Assembly: GCF_003590945.1 (NCBI RefSeq)
Contig: NZ_QYUK01000011.1
Location: 1,020,001 to 1,084,000, forward strand
Length of the DNA stretch: 64,000 nucleotides
DNA from: Oleomonas cavernae
Lineage (GTDB): Bacteria; Pseudomonadota; Alphaproteobacteria; Zavarziniales; Zavarziniaceae
Direction of reading: 5' to 3'
The position numbers and the translations under genes were made by a program. Below, piece by piece: positions 7,007 through 17,207 of this stretch. Within the stretch, counting starts at the first letter, position 1. The number at the start of each line of letters is the position of its first letter. The notes under the pieces were generated by a model that was not told where the DNA came from, made no database searches, and was given only the letters and a program-made list of their open reading frames with translations.

Positions 7007-10000
7007 TCAGCCGCCGCTGCCGGCGAGCCTGGTCAGCGGGAAAAGGTCCGAGCCGGTGAAGAACCAGCGCGGGCTCTGCCGGTGGCCGTTGCCCACCTGG
7101 CGCGCCAGGTCGGGCACTTTCACCTTGGCATATTCGCCGATTTCGAAGATGTCGACGATGCCGTCGCGGTTGCCCCGGGCCTGGGTGTCGGCCTCGCCGC
7201 CCAGGCCGTTCATCAAGGCGCCGGTGAAGACGCCGTGGCCGTTGATGCCGTCCAGCGCTTCCTCGCGCGAGGCGGCGCCGGCCAGGATGAAGCGGCCCGA
7301 GGCGCGCACCAGTTGCCGGCCCGTGGTGTCGTTGGCGGTGTCGCGGATGACCGAATCCTCGACCGCCAGCAGGCCGGCGAAGCAGGTGTCGAGCACCACC
7401 GCCGCACGCCAGGCCCGCAGCTTGGACAGCATGCCGATGATCTCGTCCTGGCTGACCCCCTCGGCCTGGATCGCCTCGCGCGATTTGACCGAGATGTCGT
7501 AGGGCAGGAAGTAATAGCGGCCGTCGATCGGCACGCCGTGGCCGGCCAGGAAGATCACCGCGGTATCGTCAGGTCCGGCCTGGGCCGCCAGGGCGTCCAG
7601 GGCCTTGAGGACTTCGGCCTTGGTCGCCCGCTCGTCGGTCAGCAGGGTGACCTGGCTGGCGCTGCCGCCCAGGGCGGCGGCCATGCCCTCGGCATCGGCC
7701 ACGGCATTGGTAAGGGGCGGAATTTCCGGCGAGCGGAAGCGGTTGACCCCGATCGACACGACAAAGACCCGGCCGCCGGCGACCGCCGGATCGGCGGCGC
7801 TTGCGGCGCTCGTCCCGGTGCCGGGGGCGGGGCCGGTGCCGGTCGGCGGGGTCGGATCCGTGGTCGGCGGCGTCGTCGTGGTGCCGCCCAGCCCGCCACC
7901 CAGGCCGCCGCCCAGGGTCCCGCCGGTCGGCGGCGGGGTGGTCTCACCCCCGGCCACCGGGCCGGTGGGCGGCGGGGCCTCGCGCTCATAGGTCAGGGTC
8001 ACGACGGGCTGCTTGGACTGGTCGACCTCGATCTCGCCGACGCCGTTGAAGGCCGACAGGCGCAATTCGTTGGGCCCCTGGCCCAGCGAGACGACACGCT
8101 CGCCGCTCTGCTCGCCGCCCACCGTGGCGGTCGAGCCGGCGCCGCCCTCGACCACGGCGCCGTTCAGGCGCACCACCACCCGGCCGATGCCGCCGCCCTG
8201 GTCGGCCGCCTTGAATTTCAGGCGGACCTGCTCGGTCGTGATGATCAGGGCATCGCCCGAACGGCCGCGGTCGCCCGGCGCCGGGCGGCATTTCTCGGCC
8301 GCGCCGGCCTTCACCTCGCAGATTTCGGTGATGGCGATCGAGGGCGGCAGGCCGCGGTCCATGACCGCGACGACGCCGCCGATCTTGGCCGCGGTCGAGG
8401 CAATCTCGCTCTCGCCCGACCGGCGCAGCTTGGCGACGACCAGGTCGCGCCGGTAGAACACGGAATAGACCTGGTCGACCGAAACCCATTCGGCGCCCTT
8501 GGGCTTGCCGTCGGCGACCACGTTGACGACATAGCCGAACAGTTTCTCGCCCCCGGTCGAATGGTCGAAGAACCCCTCGACCGTGGTGCTGACCCAGCGC
8601 TTGCCGTCGGCATGGGGGAAGAAGCTCAGGGCCTGGCGGCCGGTCTCGAGGTCGAACCAGCGGATCGTGCCGTCGCCCAGCCCGGCGACCACCCAGCCGG
8701 CCTGCTCGGCGACCGACACCGCCCAGACCGGGCTGGCCAGGTCGGCCTTCCACAGTAGCTTGCCGCCCTCGAACAGGCGCAGGCCAAAATCGGTGCCCAG
8801 GGCCAGGCGCTTGCCGCTGGCGGTGAAGACCGCGCTGCGGGCAAGCTCGTTGGGCTTCATCGGGATGGGCTTGCCGTCCAGCTTGGGCGCGGCGCTGTTG
8901 CGCCAGTCGGCCAGGCGGTCCAGGCCGGCCGGCGCGGGCGGCCGGGGCAGGCCGTCGGCCGACTTGAACTCGCCCGAGATCAGGTCGAAGACCACCGGCC
9001 GGTTGCCGCCGCGCGACAGGCCGAAGCGCACGGTCGCGCCGTCCGGTGCCACCACGAAGCTGCCGTCCACCTGGTCGCGGAAATCGGCGGTGGCGCGGTC
9101 CAGCTTCAGGCCGGGGGTGCCGGCCGCATCCAGGGTGCCCCAGGCCGGATCGGCCGCGCCGAAGGCGATGCCGCCATCGGGCAGGGGGGTCAAGGCCAGC
9201 ACCGTGTCCAGCGAGACGGGCACATCGGTCGGCGTGCCGCCGGCCAGCGGCCAGCGCCGCACCATCTTGGCGCTGTTGGTCGCGCCATAGGTGCCGGCGG
9301 CCAGCACGGCCTTGCCGTCGGCCGACCAGACCACGGTCGAGAGATGGCCGGTGCGGGCGCCGTCGCCTTCCAGGAAACGTTCCAGCTTCAGGCTCCGCCC
9401 GTCCAGGATGGCGATCTTGTCGCCATTGAGGAAGCTGACCGCCAGCTTGCTGCCGTCGGGCGAGAAGGCGACATCGAAGGGCTTCACGTCGCTGGGGGCG
9501 GAATAGATGCCGACCCGCTTCAAATCGGGGCTGTAGAGGCGGACGGTGCCGTCGAGCGAGGCCGCCGCCAGCCGCCCGTCGGGCGCAAAGACAACCCGAG
9601 TGATCGCATCCTTGTAGTCGGCATCGGCCAGGGTGGCGCGCTGGCCGGCCATGTCGACGATGCGCAGGCCCTTGGCATCGTTCACGGCCACGGCGAGGCG
9701 CAGCTTCTTGGGGTCGGTATCGGGCGAGAAGGCCAGGTCGTTGATGGTGTCGGCGGGCGGCTCCGACAGGGCGATGCGCCCGGCCCAGGCCTGCTTGTCG
9801 ACGCTGAAGAAATAGATGCTGGCGGTGCCGTCGGTCGAAAAGCCGGTATTGCCCGCGACCGCGATGAAGCCGCCGGAGGGGGAGACAGCGATGGCGTGCA
9901 GGGCGCCTTCCGGGCCGCTGGCCACGGGCACCCGCAGGGTGGCGTTCAGCCTGCCGGAATCGAGCGACCACAGGCGGACGGTCTTGTCGTCGGATACCGT

Positions 10001-10210
10001 GGCGAGCTGGCCGCCCTTGACCACGGCCATGGCATTGATCGCGGCGCCGTGCATGCCCGTTTCCACCTCGGGCTGCGGCACCACGGTGAAGCTGGAACTG
10101 GGCCTCGGCGATGACTGGGCTTGGACCAGCACCGGAGTCGAGACGGCGACGGCCGCGGCGATGATCGCCGCGGCCGCGAGGGTGAGGCGCCTGTAAGGCG
10201 TTGGGGTCAT
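7007..10210 (-). CDS. Secreted WD40-caspase (peptidase C14) protein
   Basis: This 1067-residue protein has a signal peptide (about residues 1-31), then a beta-propeller of WD40-type repeats (for example ATVSDDKTVRLWSLDSG, AAASLDGTVRLYSPD, GLGDGTIRWFDLETG) to about residue 570. A beta-rich linker follows, then a low-complexity Gly/Thr/Pro stretch near residues 745-805. A caspase-like peptidase domain fills the last 250 residues. Both catalytic residues are present: His891 in FLAGHGV and Cys943 in LDTCFAG. Such orthocaspases cut after basic residues; the WD40 part probably senses or binds a partner in the periplasm or at the envelope. It overlaps the SH3 lipoprotein gene by four bases (10207-10210), so the pair is co-translated. 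Confidence 0.9.
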   Translation of the reverse strand: MTPTPYRRLTLAAAAIIAAAVAVSTPVLVQAQSSPRPSSSFTVVPQPEVETGMHGAAINAMAVVKGGQLATVSDDKTVRLWSLDSGRLNATLRVPVASGPEGALHAIAVSPSGGFIAVAGNTGFSTDGTASIYFFSVDKQAWAGRIALSEPPADTINDLAFSPDTDPKKLRLAVAVNDAKGLRIVDMAGQRATLADADYKDAITRVVFAPDGRLAAASLDGTVRLYSPDLKRVGIYSAPSDVKPFDVAFSPDGSKLAVSFLNGDKIAILDGRSLKLERFLEGDGARTGHLSTVVWSADGKAVLAAGTYGATNSAKMVRRWPLAGGTPTDVPVSLDTVLALTPLPDGGIAFGAADPAWGTLDAAGTPGLKLDRATADFRDQVDGSFVVAPDGATVRFGLSRGGNRPVVFDLISGEFKSADGLPRPPAPAGLDRLADWRNSAAPKLDGKPIPMKPNELARSAVFTASGKRLALGTDFGLRLFEGGKLLWKADLASPVWAVSVAEQAGWVVAGLGDGTIRWFDLETGRQALSFFPHADGKRWVSTTVEGFFDHSTGGEKLFGYVVNVVADGKPKGAEWVSVDQVYSVFYRRDLVVAKLRRSGESEIASTAAKIGGVVAVMDRGLPPSIAITEICEVKAGAAEKCRPAPGDRGRSGDALIITTEQVRLKFKAADQGGGIGRVVVRLNGAVVEGGAGSTATVGGEQSGERVVSLGQGPNELRLSAFNGVGEIEVDQSKQPVVTLTYEREAPPPTGPVAGGETTPPPTGGTLGGGLGGGLGGTTTTPPTTDPTPPTGTGPAPGTGTSAASAADPAVAGGRVFVVSIGVNRFRSPEIPPLTNAVADAEGMAAALGGSASQVTLLTDERATKAEVLKALDALAAQAGPDDTAVIFLAGHGVPIDGRYYFLPYDISVKSREAIQAEGVSQDEIIGMLSKLRAWRAAVVLDTCFAGLLAVEDSVIRDTANDTTGRQLVRASGRFILAGAASREEALDGINGHGVFTGALMNGLGGEADTQARGNRDGIVDIFEIGEYAKVKVPDLARQVGNGHRQSPRWFFTGSDLFPLTRLAGSGG

Positions 10211-11325
10211 GCCGCCGGTCTGGTGATCAGGGCCGGGTCCATGGTGATCGGCTGCTCGAGCTCGAAGGTCGTGCTGCTCAGCATGGTGCGCGATTCGGCC
10301 GCGTCGTCCGCCAGGGCGCGCTGCTTGATCGCATTGGTCTCGGCCAGTTGCACCACGCCGCTGGCGCTTTGCGCCGGCGGCGCTGCCGCGACCGGCTCGG
10401 CCCGCGAGGCGACGGCCTGGGTGTCGCCCCGGTACTTGTCCTGGGTGACGAGCAGGCTGGCGGAAACGAAGCCGGGGGTGCCGTCGGCCAGGCGCACACG
10501 CATCCAGCCGCCCGAAACGCCGGTAACCTCACGCGCTTCGACCACTTCGCCGGCCTTCAGGCCGCCGATCTGGCGCGAGCTCGTGCTGGGCAGTTCGCGC
10601 ACGCGGGTCGATTTGCTGGCCACCAGTTGGCGAATCGGGCCGGTGACCTGATAGCTGGAGGTGACGGGGGCCGGGGCACGGGCGCGGGGGTCGAACGAGG
10701 AGATTTCGGTCGCGGCGTAGGTGTATTCGCTGCCCCGCTCTTCCATCTTGGTGCTGACGCTCTCGGCGTAGCTGACTTCCCACTCGAACTTGGTCTTCAC
10801 GTCGGCCAGCTTGGCCCGCGCCTGGTCGGCGTTGATACGGCCGGCCTTGTAGTCGGCGCGAATCCGCTGGGCTTCGGCGGTGCGGCAGGCCCGTACCGCG
10901 CGGAAGGCCGATGTGGTGCGGTCGATCTGGCTATTCTCGGTCGCGAGATCCTTGTAGACGCCCTGGACCAGGACGGTGCGGTCGGTATTGGCTTCGGCCT
11001 TGGCGGTGTAGTAGCCGGCGGCGGCCCCCGCGACGGCGCCGACACCGGCACCGATGGCGGCACTCTGCGCATCGCCGCCGATGAGGAGGCCGGTCAGGCC
11101 ACCCAGGACGGCACCACCGATCGCGCCTTCGATCATCGCCTGGTTGAAATAGTCGCCGATGGCCGTGAGCTGGCCGCGCTGGCTGCTGCACGGATCGTTG
11201 GCGGCGATCTGGCCGCCGGGGGCGGAACTGTCGGGCACGCAGGCCGCAAGGCTCGGCCCCAGGAGCAGGCTCACGGCCAGCAACGCGGGCAAGCGGCGTT
11301 TCTTTTGGGCGGCTGTCGCCAGCAT
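10207..11325 (-). CDS. SH3-domain lipoprotein with glycine-zipper segment
   Basis: This 372-residue protein has a lipoprotein signal with lipobox LAAC (Cys29). A glycine-rich hydrophobic region follows (AIGGAVLGGLTGLLIGG and AIGAGVGAVAGAAAGYY, residues about 67-105), of the glycine-zipper type that inserts in or spans membranes. A helical charged segment comes next, then a bacterial SH3 domain (RELPSTSSRQIGGLKAGEVVEAREV ... WMRVRLADGTPGFV, split here to show only its ends). It is upstream of, and overlaps by four bases, the WD40-caspase gene. The pair may form an outer-membrane anchored regulator and protease; that partnership is inferred from the overlap alone. Confidence 0.82.
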   Translation of the reverse strand: MLATAAQKKRRLPALLAVSLLLGPSLAACVPDSSAPGGQIAANDPCSSQRGQLTAIGDYFNQAMIEGAIGGAVLGGLTGLLIGGDAQSAAIGAGVGAVAGAAAGYYTAKAEANTDRTVLVQGVYKDLATENSQIDRTTSAFRAVRACRTAEAQRIRADYKAGRINADQARAKLADVKTKFEWEVSYAESVSTKMEERGSEYTYAATEISSFDPRARAPAPVTSSYQVTGPIRQLVASKSTRVRELPSTSSRQIGGLKAGEVVEAREVTGVSGGWMRVRLADGTPGFVSASLLVTQDKYRGDTQAVASRAEPVAAAPPAQSASGVVQLAETNAIKQRALADDAAESRTMLSSTTFELEQPITMDPALITRPAA

Positions 11326-11482
11326 GATTTGGATCCCCCTTAACGCTGTCGTGAAACTCTAGACCAGATAGGAGCGTTTTGCACGGTCAGGCGCTGTGAC
11401 CTGCGTCACGACCGGCAGATTTTGCCCGCAAGCGCCACCCGATGCCATTTGAAAGCCCTTGGATTTCCTGGGTTTTCGCGAT

Positions 11483-11497
11483 TGGTCCGCCCCTTGC
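11483..11497 (+). promoter_or_regulatory. Sigma-54 promoter upstream of flgE
   Basis: TGGTCCGCCCCTTGC has GG at -24 and GC at -12 with the correct 12-base step, and is followed by A as in the consensus. It lies about 60 bases before the flgE ATG, the same spacing as at the flagellin genes. Confidence 0.75.
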
Positions 11498-11557
11498 ACA
11501 TACCGGCCATGAAGGCTGCCGATGATCGGGCGCCGTCCAAATTTCAAGGAAAACGCC

Positions 11558-12795
11558 ATGAGCTTCGTCGGCTTCTTCTCCACTTCCCTCTCGGGCCTCA
11601 ATGCCCAGGCCCAGGCGCTGGGGGCGATTTCCAACAATATCGCGAATTCACAGACGGTCGGCTATCGCCGGGTAGATACTCGGTTCGAGGATCTGGTGAC
11701 CCAGGCCAGCCAGAGCCACTACCAGCCCGGCGGCGTGGTCGCCTCACCGCTCTACGTCAATAGCGCGCCCGGGGTGGTCGAGACCACCGGCACCACGACC
11801 AACCTGGCGATCACCGGCAACGGCTTCTTCGTCGTCTCCAAGCCGACGGATGTCAGCGGTTCCACGGTCTCCTTCGGGGCCCAGGACTATTTCACCCGGG
11901 CCGGCGATTTCCAGATCGACGACAACGGTTACCTGGTCAATGGCTCGGGTTACTACGCCCAGGGCTTCACGATCGATCCCGCCACGGGCCTGACCACCGG
12001 CTCCATCGGCCAGGTTCAGGTCACCGAGCAGATCATGCCGCCCAAGGCCAGCACCGGCGTCACCTATCGCGCCGACCTGCCGGCCGATGCCGCGGCCGGC
12101 GCGCAGCCCCCCTCGTCGGTCGATGTCTTCGATTCGCTGGGCAGCGCCCATTCGCTGGACCTGACCTGGACCAAGGGCGCTGCCGCCGGGGCCTGGACCC
12201 TCGACCTCGCGGCCCCTGACGGCACGGCCACCGCCGGCCCCTTTGCCGTCACCTTCGACGGCGACGGCCTGCTCGCCTCGGTGACGCCGTCGCCGGTCAG
12301 CATCGATGTGACCTTCCCCGGCGCCACCCCCCAGACGATTGCGATCGACCTGGGCGCGATCGGCTCGGCCAGCGGCACGACCCAGTATTCCGGCACCACG
12401 ATCGACCTGGTCAACCTGGCGTCCGACGGCTTCCCAGCGGCGGCTTCCGCGATGCGACCATCGATTCGACCGGCCGGGTGTCGCTCAACTACGACAACGG
12501 CGAGAGCAGCGTCGGCTTCCAACTGGCTCTGGCCCGCTTCAACGCCCCGCAGAACCTGCAGACCGTCGAGGGCAGCGCCTTCCTCGCCACCGGCAATTCG
12601 GGTGCCGCCCTGGTCGGCAAGCCGGGCGAATCCGGGCTGGGCAAGCTGACCGGATCGGCGGTCGAATCCTCGAACGTCGACATCGGCAAGGAATTCACCG
12701 ACCTGATCACCACCCAGCGCGCCTATTCGGCCAACGCCAAGGTGCTGACCACGGTCGACGAAATGCTGCAGGAAATCCTCAACGTGAAGCGTTGA
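11558..12795 (+). CDS. flgE: Flagellar hook protein FlgE (apparent frameshift)
   Basis: FlgE builds the hook outside the cell. The start follows AAGGA and the N-terminus has the axial-protein motif ISNNIANSQTVGYRR; the C-terminus has DLITTQRAYSANAKVLTTVDEMLQ. The reading frame breaks at the CCC of 12433-12435: codons to there are in one frame, and from AGC at 12436 (SGGFRDATIDS) in the next. One added base would restore a 412-residue protein of normal length. As written, the product would lose its last 120 or so residues, including the coiled-coil end needed for polymerisation. It is first in the flgE-flgK-flgL operon behind a sigma-54 promoter. Confidence 0.88.
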
Positions 12796-12821
12796 GGGCC
12801 GGCTGAAGCGGGAGACGTGTC

Positions 12822-14191
12822 ATGAGCCTGAACGGAGCCATGAGTGCCGCCCTGTCGGGCCTCAACGCCCATCAGCGCGCGCTCCAGATCGTCAGCAGCA
12901 ATGTCTCGAATGCGCAGACCGCGGCTTATACCCGCAAGTCCGTGACGGTGCAGGCGCAGGACAATCCCGGGCAAGGGGTGACCACGATCGCGGTCACCCG
13001 GGCGACCGATGCCGCCCTGGCCCAGGACCTTGTCGCCTATACCGCCCTGGCCGGGCAGACCGGCGCCCAGGCGAGTTACATGAAGCAATTGTCGAGCCTG
13101 TTCGGCAGCGCCAACGGCAATGCCGACCTGGCGACCGCGACCGAAGACTTCACCTCGGCCTGGGCGGTGCTGCAGGCCAGCCCCGACAGTGTCGAGGCCC
13201 AGGCGGATGTCGTGGCCAAGGCCGCGGCGCTGGTCGATACGGTCAATCGCCTGGCCGAGGGGGTCGACAAGGTCGACGCCCAGGTTCAAGCCGATACCGG
13301 AGCCGCCGTCGACGATATCAACGGGATTCTGACCGATATCGACAGCCTGAACGACCGCATCACCGCCGGGCGACGCGAGGCCGGCGACACGGTCGAGCTC
13401 GAGGATCAGCGCGATGCCCTGGTGCTCAGGCTCTCGAACCTGATCGACGTCAAGACCATCCCCGGTCGGACGGTGGCCTGGCGGTCTATACCGCCGGCGG
13501 CACCACCCTGGTCGATCAGTCGGCCGCCAGGCTCACCTATGACGGCACCGATGTCACCCGGGCCGGCGATGCCCAGCCGCTGACCGGCACGATCCGGTCC
13601 GGCCGGCTGGCCGGGCTGCTGGCCCTGCGGGCCGACGGCCCCAGCGCCGAGGCGGGCAGGGGCGTGATCGACGAGTTGCGCGATCAGCTTGCCGGATTTG
13701 CCGGCCTGTTCACCGATACCGCGGCTGGCAGCTTCGCCGCTGCCTATGACGGCGCCACGCCGGTTGCGGCGGGCGAACTGGCCTCGGGCTTCTTCGTGGC
13801 GACCGGCAGCGGGCTCGCCGTCAACCCCGCGCTGCTGGACGGCACGGCGACGGTCAAGCAATCGGGCATCGCCGCCGCCAGCACCGCCATGACCGATGCC
13901 ACGCGCGGCTTTGCCGCCACCGGCATCAGCCTGACGGGCGAGGATTATTCAGGCATCGCCGGTGCGATCACGGCGGCGCTCGCCCGCGATGTCGGCACCG
14001 TCACGGCGAAGGCCACCTTGTCGGAAGCGACACGCGGCGAGGCACAAACCCGCTTCGCTGCCGCGGTCGGCGTCAACATGGACGAGGAACTGGCCAATCT
14101 GCAGGTGCTGCAGAATGCCTATGCCGCCTCGGCCCGGGTGATGCAGGTGGTCAACCAGCTCTATGACGATCTCTTCGGGATCATGAGGTAA
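12822..14191 (+). CDS. flgK: Hook-associated protein FlgK (apparent frameshift)
   Basis: FlgK (HAP1) joins hook to filament. The N-terminus (SSNVSNAQTAAYTRK) and C-terminus (LQNAYAASARVMQVVNQLYDDL) are typical. The frame changes near 13468: codons up to IDVKTIPG are in one phase and those from DGGLAVYTAGG in the next, as if one G were missing. Restored length is 456 residues, short but within the range for alphaproteobacterial FlgK. It lies 26 bases after flgE and 5 bases before flgL. If the shift is real, no functional filament cap junction could be made from this copy. Confidence 0.87.
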
Positions 14192-14196
14192 CGGCC

Positions 14197-15198
14197 ATGC
14201 TCGCAGTCTCGTCCTACGGCTCGCAGCTTCTGGCGCTGGCGAGCATGAAGCGCAACCAGGCGGATTTCGACACCCTGTCGCAGCAGCTCGCCACCGGCGT
14301 GAAATCGGCCGATCTGTCGGCCTACGGCGGCACCGATGCGCAGCGCATTCTCGACTCCCACCAGGAGGTGGCGCGGCGGACGGCCTACAACAAGGGGATC
14401 GACATCGTCGAGCCGCAACTCAAGGCCTATGACCTTCAGTTCGGCCGGATGGAAGACCTGGCCACCCTGGCCGAGAAGGCCCTGGGCGGGCAGGACAGTT
14501 ATGATGCCGACAATGTCGCCCAGTTGGGCACGCAGATCGACAACGTCCTGCGCGACCTGACCAGCCTGCTGAACGAGCGCGTGGCGGGCCAGAATGTCTG
14601 GGGCGGGCGCAACAGCGACACCCTGCCGGTCACGGACCTGACGACGCTGCCGACCCTGGCCGCCGCCGATCCCTTCGTCGCCGTCGGTGATCCGGCGGCC
14701 GGCGACTACACCTTGCCGGACTATCACGCCGGCGCGCCCGGCACCGATCAGGCGGCCTGGACCAAGGCGGTGTTTTCGCCCGAGACCGGCAGGACCGTCC
14801 AGTACGGCCAAGTCGCCAACGAGCCGGCGATCCAGCGCCTGGTTTACGCCCTGCGCCTGGCCAAGAGCGGCGTGGAGGCGGCACAGGCCGCGGCGACGCC
14901 GGCAGCGGCCGAAGCCGCCTTCGACAGCTTTCGCCAGCAGTCGATCGATGAGTTGTCGTCCAGCCGCAACGGCCTGCGCGCCCTGCGCGCCGACGTCTCG
15001 ACCGACCTCAAGTCGATCGCCGACAGCCGCGAGGCCAACACGGCGATGATCAACCTGATGCAGGACGAGCACAGCAATATCGTCAATGTCGACAAGACCG
15101 AGGTTGCCGTGAAGCTGACCCAGGTGCAGGCGCAATTGGAGGCGACCTACAAGGCCACCGCCGCGCTCACCCAGACCTCGTTGTTGAAATACCTCTGA
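14197..15198 (+). CDS. flgL: Flagellin-like hook-associated protein FlgL
   Basis: This 333-residue protein is the second hook-filament junction protein (HAP3). Like other FlgL proteins it has flagellin-type ends: SYGSQLLALASMKRNQADFDTLSQQLATG at the start (shown in part) and VDKTEVAVKLTQVQAQLEATYKA at the end. It lacks a large central domain. It follows flgK by five bases and is the last gene of the flgEKL operon; no frameshift is seen. No clear terminator separates it from the convergent flaG gene. Confidence 0.88.
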   Translation: MLAVSSYGSQLLALASMKRNQADFDTLSQQLATGVKSADLSAYGGTDAQRILDSHQEVARRTAYNKGIDIVEPQLKAYDLQFGRMEDLATLAEKALGGQDSYDADNVAQLGTQIDNVLRDLTSLLNERVAGQNVWGGRNSDTLPVTDLTTLPTLAAADPFVAVGDPAAGDYTLPDYHAGAPGTDQAAWTKAVFSPETGRTVQYGQVANEPAIQRLVYALRLAKSGVEAAQAAATPAAAEAAFDSFRQQSIDELSSSRNGLRALRADVSTDLKSIADSREANTAMINLMQDEHSNIVNVDKTEVAVKLTQVQAQLEATYKATAALTQTSLLKYL

Positions 15199-15238
15199 CC
15201 GGCATAGCGCCGGTCGGAATAGCACTGACCGGGGGCCG

Positions 15239-15612
15239 TCAGGCCTCGATCTCGACACCCGACGACTGCCTGTTACCGCCGGAGCGGACGGTGACTGCCG
15301 GGGCTGTCGTCTTTTCGCCGGCCGGCTGCCTGGTTTGGTGCGTCTGCTGACGGCGATATTCCCGCACGATCGTCTCGCTGGGGAACTGGGTGACCACCTC
15401 GCCGGTGGCATCGTCGCGAACCTGCATGATCATCAAGCCCAATTCACGATCGAACGAAAATCGCGGATTGAAGTAGGTCGGTGCGGCCGGGCTTACCGGC
15501 TGCGCGCTTTGCGCCTGGGTCGCCGAACCAGCCTGCACGGCAGCGACCCCGGCCGATGCCACCGCCGGGGGAGAGGGGATTGCGCACCACCGATGCCGAG
15601 GCTCGTCACCAT
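15239..15612 (-). CDS. flaG: FlaG-family protein (apparent frameshift)
   Basis: FlaG proteins affect filament length. The conserved core is NPRFSFDRELGLMIMQV ... TGEVVTQFPSETIVREY, followed by a Gln/Thr-rich tail. The natural-looking N-terminus MVTSLGIGGAQSPLP starts at 15612 but is out of frame with the core; one base added to the G run at 15567-15571 (C run on the coding strand) joins them into 124 residues. Alternatively, a GTG at 15649 is in frame, giving 136 residues with an unlikely start (NGPFDHGDEPRHRW). I prefer the frameshift reading. It converges on flgL and diverges from flagellin A. Confidence 0.68.
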
Positions 15613-15862
15613 GATCGAAAGGCCCATTGGGCAGGGTGGCGCCAGCCACCTGAAAAGCGCCTCAAAGTTGCCCAACATCCTTTGCGCGCTTGTGGGTATT
15701 TTTATCCCCAATTCGGTGAGAGTCAAGCGGGCAGGGAGATTTTGCCTATCTGTCGCAGGCCGCCCCGTCAGGCTGGCAGAATCTGCCGGCCGGGGCTGGG
15801 GCCAGTTTTGACTGCGGGAGAATATACGTTGTGAATCAATTAGTTGACCGTTATTTGACACT

Positions 15863-15877
15863 TGGCACGGTGCTTGA
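15863..15877 (+). promoter_or_regulatory. Sigma-54 promoter of flagellin A
   Basis: TGGCACGGTGCTTGA matches the -24 element perfectly; the -12 element is TTGA where TTGC is usual. It is 64 bases before the flagellin ATG. The 330-base gap between flaG and the flagellin contains no gene. Confidence 0.75.
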
Positions 15878-15940
15878 AATGTCCCCAGCGAACCGCCGCG
15901 ACAGAACGAGGCGGCCGCCACACCTAGAAGGGACAAACCA

Positions 15941-16819
15941 ATGGCTGATATTGCACTCACCTCGACCACCCGGTCCAACCTGCTGTCGTTGCAGCAGACG
16001 ACCGATCTCGCCAACCGTACCCAGGGGCGGCTTTCGACCGGCCTGAAGGTCGCCAGCGCGCTCGACGACGCGGTGGCCTATTTCCAGTCGAAGGGGCTGA
16101 GCGATCGGGCGGCGGACTTCACCGACCGCAAGAACGACATCGACCAGGGCATCTCGTCCCTGAAGGCGGCGGTCAACGCGACCGAAGCCGGCGACAAGAT
16201 CCTGAAGCAGCTCAAGGGTATCGCGATCTCGGCCAAGACCGCCGACGATACCACCAAGGCTGACCTCTCGGCCCAGTTCACCGACCTGCTGGACCAGTTG
16301 AACAGCCTGTTCGGCGATGCCTCGTTCCAGGGCACCAATCTGGTGAACTCGACGGTGCAGGATCTGACCATCCGCTTCAGCGAGGCGACCACCTCCGAGC
16401 TGCAGATCAACGGCCGCGACCTGCGGGCGGGCGCCCTGTTCACCGCAGCCGCCAACGCCTCCGATACCGGCTCGGACATTTTTGCCGCGCTGGTCGGCGG
16501 CTCGTCCTTCACCGCCATCGCCGCCTCGGCGCTGGTCACCACCATCAACGATCTGGCGAACACCGTCGACGGTGCGGTTTCGACCGTGCGCGCGGCGGCG
16601 GCCAATCTGGGCTCGAACATCACCCTGCTCCAGACCCGCCTCGATTTCTCGAAGAACTACATCAACACCCTGACGGAAGGCTCGGACAAGCTGCGGCTGG
16701 CCGACCTGAACGAGGAGGGCGCCAACCTGGTGGCCCTGCAGACCCGCCAGCAGTTGGCACTTCAGGCGTTGCAGTTCGCCGGCCAGAACGAAAAGGCCGT
16801 CCTGCAGCTCTTCCAGTAA
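15941..16819 (+). CDS. fliC: Flagellin A
   Basis: This 292-residue flagellin forms the filament. It consists only of the conserved D0/D1 ends (LANRTQGRLSTGLKV at the N-terminus, NLVALQTRQQLALQAL at the C-terminus) with a short centre and no variable D2/D3 domain. It is collinear and of identical length with flagellin B at 30904-31782, which lies in the opposite orientation 14 kb away. Ser/Thr-rich surface segments such as GGSSFTAIA are possible glycan sites, which is inference. A small FlaF-like gene follows after 31 bases. Expression is presumably from the sigma-54 site at 15863. Confidence 0.95.
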   Translation: MADIALTSTTRSNLLSLQQTTDLANRTQGRLSTGLKVASALDDAVAYFQSKGLSDRAADFTDRKNDIDQGISSLKAAVNATEAGDKILKQLKGIAISAKTADDTTKADLSAQFTDLLDQLNSLFGDASFQGTNLVNSTVQDLTIRFSEATTSELQINGRDLRAGALFTAAANASDTGSDIFAALVGGSSFTAIAASALVTTINDLANTVDGAVSTVRAAAANLGSNITLLQTRLDFSKNYINTLTEGSDKLRLADLNEEGANLVALQTRQQLALQALQFAGQNEKAVLQLFQ

Positions 16820-16850
16820 TCGCAACACCCAGACACGTGGAGATTGACCA

Positions 16851-17186
16851 ATGACCAACACCAAAGCCGCCCTGTCGGCCCGTGAAGAAGCCGCCTATCC
16901 CTTCCTCGAATGCGCGGTGCTGCTCGATCATGCGCGCAAGGGCGGCGACGCCCTGCCGCTGGCCGATGCCCTCGATGTCAACGCGGCGCGCTGGATGACC
17001 GTCGCCAACCGCGCCACCGGCCGGGCCAACAGCCTGCCGGCGACCACCACGGCGTTCTTCGACCGGGCCAGCCGCTTCATGGTCGAAGCGGCCCGCACCC
17101 TGCGTCACCAGCGCGACGAAAAGGTCATCGACATGATGATCCACATGAACCTGAACATGTCGGAAACCATCCTCAGCACGCACTGA
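16851..17186 (+). CDS. FlaF-like small protein linked to flagellin A
   Basis: This 111-residue protein follows flagellin A, with GGAG six or seven bases before its ATG. It has no signal or membrane segment. Its pattern A-x3-N-x3-W (DALDVNAARWMTV), then LP, then S-x-F (ASRFM) and a C-terminal VIDMMIHMNLNMSETIL lines up by eye with the canonical FlaF at 29947-30381. It also aligns with the 112-residue protein at 24592-24930, with which it shares PFL-x2-AV-x-LD-x-A and the NLNMSE ending. FlaF is a small flagellin-specific secretion factor that works opposite FlbT, so a chaperone role for flagellin is the likely one. The family call is inference. Confidence 0.7.
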   Translation: MTNTKAALSAREEAAYPFLECAVLLDHARKGGDALPLADALDVNAARWMTVANRATGRANSLPATTTAFFDRASRFMVEAARTLRHQRDEKVIDMMIHMNLNMSETILSTH

Positions 17187-17207
17187 GGCCGGCATGAACA
17201 GGCGATG

